The notes beneath the pieces were generated by a model, which saw only the letters and a program-made list of their open reading frames with translations, was not told the DNA's origin and ran no database searches. This document shows, in pieces, positions 5,796 through 8,189 of a stretch of 8,189 nt of DNA; positions within the stretch are counted from its first letter, which is position 1, and each line of letters starts with the position of its first letter. Origin of the DNA: 4572-13 sp964594065 (GTDB taxonomy: Bacteria > Planctomycetota > Phycisphaerae > Sedimentisphaerales > Anaerohalosphaeraceae); assembly GCA_964594065.1 (NCBI GenBank), contig CAZQKX010000114.1:1-8189 (forward strand). Direction: 5' to 3'. Position numbers and translations under genes: made by a program.

Positions 5796-6350
5796 TTATT
5801 CTCCTGTCGCTCTGAAATTTCTAAGAATGCTATTTATTGAATTAGCAGGACTTTCATTATCTCTTAAACCAACAAAACTAATCTCAGCTTTTTGTGATGA
5901 AGAATCAGCACTTCTGCTACTTGTCCCTGGGGTAAATATGTTTAAGGTTGATATATCTAAAATCCTTTCAATTATATTCTGACTCATTTCAACATCAGTT
6001 ACCTTGTGATAATACACACTTCTTTCCACTCTCCTTATAATCCCTCCGTGAAAAACACATCGCTGATTCGTTATATAGTAAATATATGACCTTCTGAGAA
6101 ACTCACAATAAACCATTGCTAAAAGCAACAGGATCGGTCCAAGAATTATCGCACCGATAATTCCACCTATAAATGAAAAAGCAGATTCTCCTCCAAAAGT
6201 AAACAGGATTCCTGAAAACCCCACCAACCCAAAAGCTATGGCACCTCCAATGATTCCAACTGCCAATGCTTTTGTAAAGAACCATATAAATAAAATATTC
6301 TTCTCAGGAGTAAGTTCATGCAGAATTTCTTCCTCATCTAATACTTTCAT
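5796..6350 (-). CDS. bacterial PH-domain (bPH_2/DUF304-like) membrane protein
   Basis: This 184-residue protein has two hydrophobic helices near residues 18-45 (glycine-rich, FTKALAVGIIGGAIAFGLVG) and 59-82. The C-terminal domain has the features of the bacterial PH-like fold PF03703: YYITNQRCVFHGGIIRRVER, then VYYHKVTDVEMSQNIIERIL and ISTLNIFTPG, with a Ser-rich insertion before the last strand ISFVGLRD and a closing helix. Family members are membrane-anchored proteins, often orphan, and their ligands are mostly unknown. AGGGAGA lies 7 bases before ATG 6350 and fixes the start. It is followed by the DUF3788 gene, 79 bases away. About 212 bases of non-coding DNA, including a run of seven G at 6486-6492, separate it from the DUF2784 gene, so it may have its own promoter. 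Confidence 0.8.
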   Translation of the reverse strand: MKVLDEEEILHELTPEKNILFIWFFTKALAVGIIGGAIAFGLVGFSGILFTFGGESAFSFIGGIIGAIILGPILLLLAMVYCEFLRRSYIYYITNQRCVFHGGIIRRVERSVYYHKVTDVEMSQNIIERILDISTLNIFTPGTSSRSADSSSQKAEISFVGLRDNESPANSINSILRNFRATGE

Positions 6351-6562
6351 TTTTAATCTCCCTGTTATAGACTATACTTTCCTAACATATTTTTACAGCC
6401 CAAGTTCCCACTATTCTACCCTTTCTCTATAGTCCTGCAAGGAGTATTTCCTATCGCCCCCCATGGCGACAGGGCAATATTATTTGGGGGGGAGTAGACT
6501 CCCTCATTCTACTGCCTTTTTTCTTTCCGTTTTTCCCCACTACTCCATAAAACTACAGCTTA

Positions 6563-7000
6563 TTATCCGATTCTGAATAGCTGCTTTATTTTCGCTGGAG
6601 GTCTAATGAAAAACATAACTATGGTGAAAACAGCAATAATTACCGTTGGTATTAGGAGGAATAAAAAAGTAACTTCGGGATAAACTATCTTTTCGATGTA
6701 ATGAATGACAAAAGAGCCATGATAGGTTAGTTCTGCATTATAGTGTTCCCTTAATCCATTTTCCATTATAGTCAAAGGGCAATTTTTTCCTGCAATTGAC
6801 ATGATGGTAACATAAACAATGCCACATAAATGAATCGTTCGGAATATCCATCTGTCAAAGAATATTCTCCATCTGTCTTTTGCTCTTCGCAGCACATAAA
6901 TGGATATGAAGCCGCAAATAGTAAGAAAGAAACCCCATAACATAAAGAGTATCCATGCAAAATGGATAAGAACAACAAGTGTCCGCCATCTGTTTACCAC
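6563..7000 (-). CDS. DUF2784 family membrane protein
   Basis: This 145-residue inner-membrane protein has about three helices: LVVLIHFAWILFMLWGFFLT (near 9-28), a second around TIHLCGIVYVTIMSI, and a C-terminal one around LFLLIPTVIIAVFTIVMFFI. Between helices two and three is the family signature, seen as CPLTIMENGLREHY and then YHGSFVIHYIEKIVYPE. The family usually has CPLTPLEN.LR and a GFI.HYL.P..YP block, so the match is good. Function is unknown. The start is GTG at 7000 with GGAG 8 bases upstream, which is better placed than any ATG. The laminin-B/dockerin gene ends 68 bases upstream on the same strand. A 4-bp stem before a T-run in that gap is too weak to call a terminator, so readthrough from it is possible. 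Confidence 0.82.
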   Translation of the reverse strand: MVNRWRTLVVLIHFAWILFMLWGFFLTICGFISIYVLRRAKDRWRIFFDRWIFRTIHLCGIVYVTIMSIAGKNCPLTIMENGLREHYNAELTYHGSFVIHYIEKIVYPEVTFLFLLIPTVIIAVFTIVMFFIRPPAKIKQLFRIG

Positions 7001-7068
7001 CTCAATTTCTCCTTCTTCTCCTCGCTAAAAAAGCTCCAATAGAAAGGAGGAAGGTTGCTGTTTTCTTT

Positions 7069-7902
7069 TTAATTGCAATCTACATTCTGCGGGTCAGTGC
7101 AAGCTAACCAATTTTCAACAAATATTATCAAGTCTTCAATATCAATTACATCATCAAGAAATAAGTCAGCCTTCTCGCACCTGTCATTGATTTCATTACA
7201 ATCATTGTATTGCCACCATGCCCCTATTGTTGAAAAATCTATCATGTCCACGTAACAATCAGTATTTATATCGCCTTGGGGGTATGGGTGGCCTGCATCG
7301 CCACAAACACTATGAGCAAGAGAAACATTATCAAAATATGTTAGGTCTTGAGGGCCAGTCAACCATTCAGCATTTATATAGAGTCCTTGAAGATTGGATA
7401 ATACTTTTAGCATGTCCATATCAGAAGCATCTTCACCTTGCCAATTATTTAATTTCCATCCTGTTCCCGTTAAAAGTATGTTGCGTCTAGTTCATATTCC
7501 AACTGGAGTTGGCATTGCACTATAATATAAACTTTTTGAAATTCCCTCTAAAATCACTGCTGGATATGCAATATGATCTGAATAGGTAATCTTTATATCA
7601 AATGAAAGATGATTATTGAATGCAGCATTTTGATTTCCAAGATACTTCGCGGGAGCTGAAAAAAATGTTTCTGCGTATTGGTCGGTTGCAAAGATGCATC
7701 CTTCGGGATTACCAGATGAAGGATCCCAATCAGGAGCAACACCTCCCCCTATAGGTAAAAGATAATTAGGCTGAACTTCTACAACTAGCCAGCTCTCTGG
7801 ACCTGAATCAAATGTGCTAACAATAAAATTAGGATCGGCAACGCCTAAATTTGAAACAAATAGAAGCGTCAAAAAACAACAGGTCAATTTCTGCTTATTC
7901 AT
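7069..7902 (-). pseudogene. secreted laminin-B-like domain protein with dockerin-like C-terminus, interrupted by an in-frame TGA
   Basis: One frame runs from ATG 7902 to TAA 7071-7069, 277 codons with a single TGA at codon 137 (7494-7492). The part before it has a signal peptide (MNKQK plus a hydrophobic core to about GVA) and the first half of a laminin-B-type domain: DWDPSSGNPEGCIFATDQ, FFSAPAKYLGNQNAAFNNHL and AVILEGISKSLYYSA. The part after it, in the same frame, completes the domain (LLTGTGWKLNNWQGED, LQGLYINAEWLTGPQDL, YFDNVSL). It ends in two dockerin-like Ca-binding repeats (D211 INTDCYVDMIDF; 245-266 with DLFLDDVIDIEDL). The stop replaces the Trp expected after TPVGI, so this is most simply a TGG-to-TGA nonsense change. 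ATG 7902 is preferred to 7920 because AGGAA and GGAG lie just before it. The intact form would be an exported protein for extracellular binding or assembly. Confidence 0.75.
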
Positions 7903-7924
7903 CTTTCCTACTCTCCACATTAAA

Positions 7925-7967
7925 AACCCACCACCGACACTCTCCCCTCAATTGTCAGCAGTGGGTT
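7925..7967 (-). promoter_or_regulatory. leader hairpin with T-run upstream of the laminin-B/dockerin gene
   Basis: AACCCAC (7925-7931) pairs with GTGGGTT (7961-7967), and inside it GACA (7936-7939) pairs with TGTC (7953-7956) across a symmetric 4x4 internal loop. On the minus strand the stem runs into GGGTTTTTAATG, a T-run of five partly inside the stem. It lies between a predicted promoter and the ribosome binding site. It could be an attenuator-like leader, or the terminator of a gene further right. Confidence 0.4.
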
Positions 7968-8015
7968 ACTATTTTTCTATCTAGCTTGCTCTTTCTTCTT
8001 CATCTTTAACTTTCA

Positions 8016-8043
8016 ATTATGCTGTTCGTACCAATCTTGTCAT
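8016..8043 (-). promoter_or_regulatory. predicted sigma-70-type promoter for the laminin-B/dockerin gene
   Basis: On the minus strand ATGACA (8043-8038) and CATAAT (8021-8016) each match the consensus at five of six positions and are separated by 16 bases. Transcription would start near 8009 and give a leader of about 107 bases before ATG 7902. Planctomycete promoter consensus is less certain than that of E. coli, so this is tentative. Confidence 0.4.
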
Positions 8044-8135
8044 TTTTTGATAAGGACATAAATGATTCTAATTTGCTTTCACTATAAGATACGGAAAACC
8101 TTGTAAAATCTTGCGGAAATAATTTCAGGATAAGG

Positions 8136-8163
8136 AAATGAGGCCTCTGAAAAACCCTCATTT
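8136..8163 (+). terminator. possible plus-strand terminator hairpin
   Basis: AAATGAGG (8136-8143) and CCTCATTT (8156-8163) form an 8-bp stem with a 12-base loop, followed on the plus strand by TAGTTTACTTTTT. The T tract is interrupted and no plus-strand gene is visible just before it. It may instead be a structural element. The flanking stretch from 8044 shows no gene that I can recognise. Confidence 0.3.
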
Positions 8164-8189
8164 TAGTTTACTTTTTAAAGACATTACTC

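Larger units (their letters stand above)
4909..8189. mobile_element. left part of a putative tRNA-His genomic island or integrative element
   Basis: From the tRNA scar to the right edge the DNA is AT-richer, the gene direction flips to minus, spacing between genes widens, and the genes are orphan types (DUF3788, PH domain, DUF2784, secreted laminin-B/dockerin). This is what a foreign insertion at a tRNA gene looks like. The right boundary is outside the window. No integrase, relaxase, phage structural or transposase gene is visible in this part, so the class of element cannot be named. Confidence 0.55.

Noticed and set aside
6486..6522. AGTAGA/TCTACT hairpin (6493-6498 and 6508-6513) followed by a T-run on the plus strand, as a terminator.
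   Set aside because: The stem is only 6 bp, competes with GGGAG/CTCCC pairing, and no plus-strand gene ends before it.
7031..7050. Minus-strand CTCC/GGAG stem followed by T6 as the terminator of the laminin-B/dockerin gene.
   Set aside because: A 4-bp stem is too weak to call.
7218..7490. Plus-strand 90-codon open frame over the dockerin-like region.
   Set aside because: It lies opposite the clearly coding minus-strand laminin-B/dockerin frame and has no ribosome binding site or recognisable domain.
4750..8189. CRISPR array or phage structural module in the island part.
   Set aside because: No regularly spaced repeat of CRISPR length and no capsid, tail, portal or terminase-like protein is seen.

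Overview
The window joins two unlike blocks. Positions 1 to about 4866 are a fairly GC-rich block with every gene on the plus strand. From about 4909 to the right end the DNA is visibly AT-richer and nearly all genes are on the minus strand. Two hand-counted 60-base samples give 35 G+C at 421-480 and 23 G+C at 7381-7440. The best taxonomic guess is a planctomycete, probably of the Phycisphaerae type. This rests on a secreted laminin-B-like protein ending in a dockerin-like C-terminus, a DUF4416 gene, and an O-antigen-ligase-like protein fused to a TPR tail. It is inference from gene style, since no marker gene is present.

Left block: the C-terminal end of an unrecognised protein (1-207), a DUF4416 protein (220-771), a GNAT acetyltransferase (817-1248), a MraY/WecA-type polyprenyl-phosphate sugar-phosphate transferase (about 1277-2386) and an O-antigen ligase/polymerase-like membrane protein with a TPR tail (2392-4749). 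The last two are 5 bases apart. They would start a lipid-linked glycan and then polymerise or transfer it, so together they look like part of a surface polysaccharide operon. The transferase appears to start at an ATT codon placed ideally behind an AGGAGA ribosome binding site.

Junction (4750-5290): a minus-strand intrinsic terminator is followed by the 3' half of a tRNA-His(GUG) gene, intact from the anticodon loop to the discriminator base. The 5' half is missing, and homology stops in a perfect 10-bp palindrome covering the anticodon. This is the expected scar of a tyrosine-recombinase element that uses the anticodon loop of tRNA-His as attB. The geometry puts the element to the right. Short tandem direct repeats, a strong hairpin and a 28-codon ORF behind a near-perfect Shine-Dalgarno sequence fill the rest of the junction.

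Right block, the putative island, all minus strand: a DUF3788 protein, a two-TM bacterial PH-domain protein, a DUF2784 membrane protein, and a secreted laminin-B/dockerin protein. The last is split by one in-frame TGA exactly where the fold normally has a conserved Trp. A predicted promoter and a hairpin leader precede it. No integrase gene is visible, so it should lie beyond the right end, as should the restored full tRNA-His gene.
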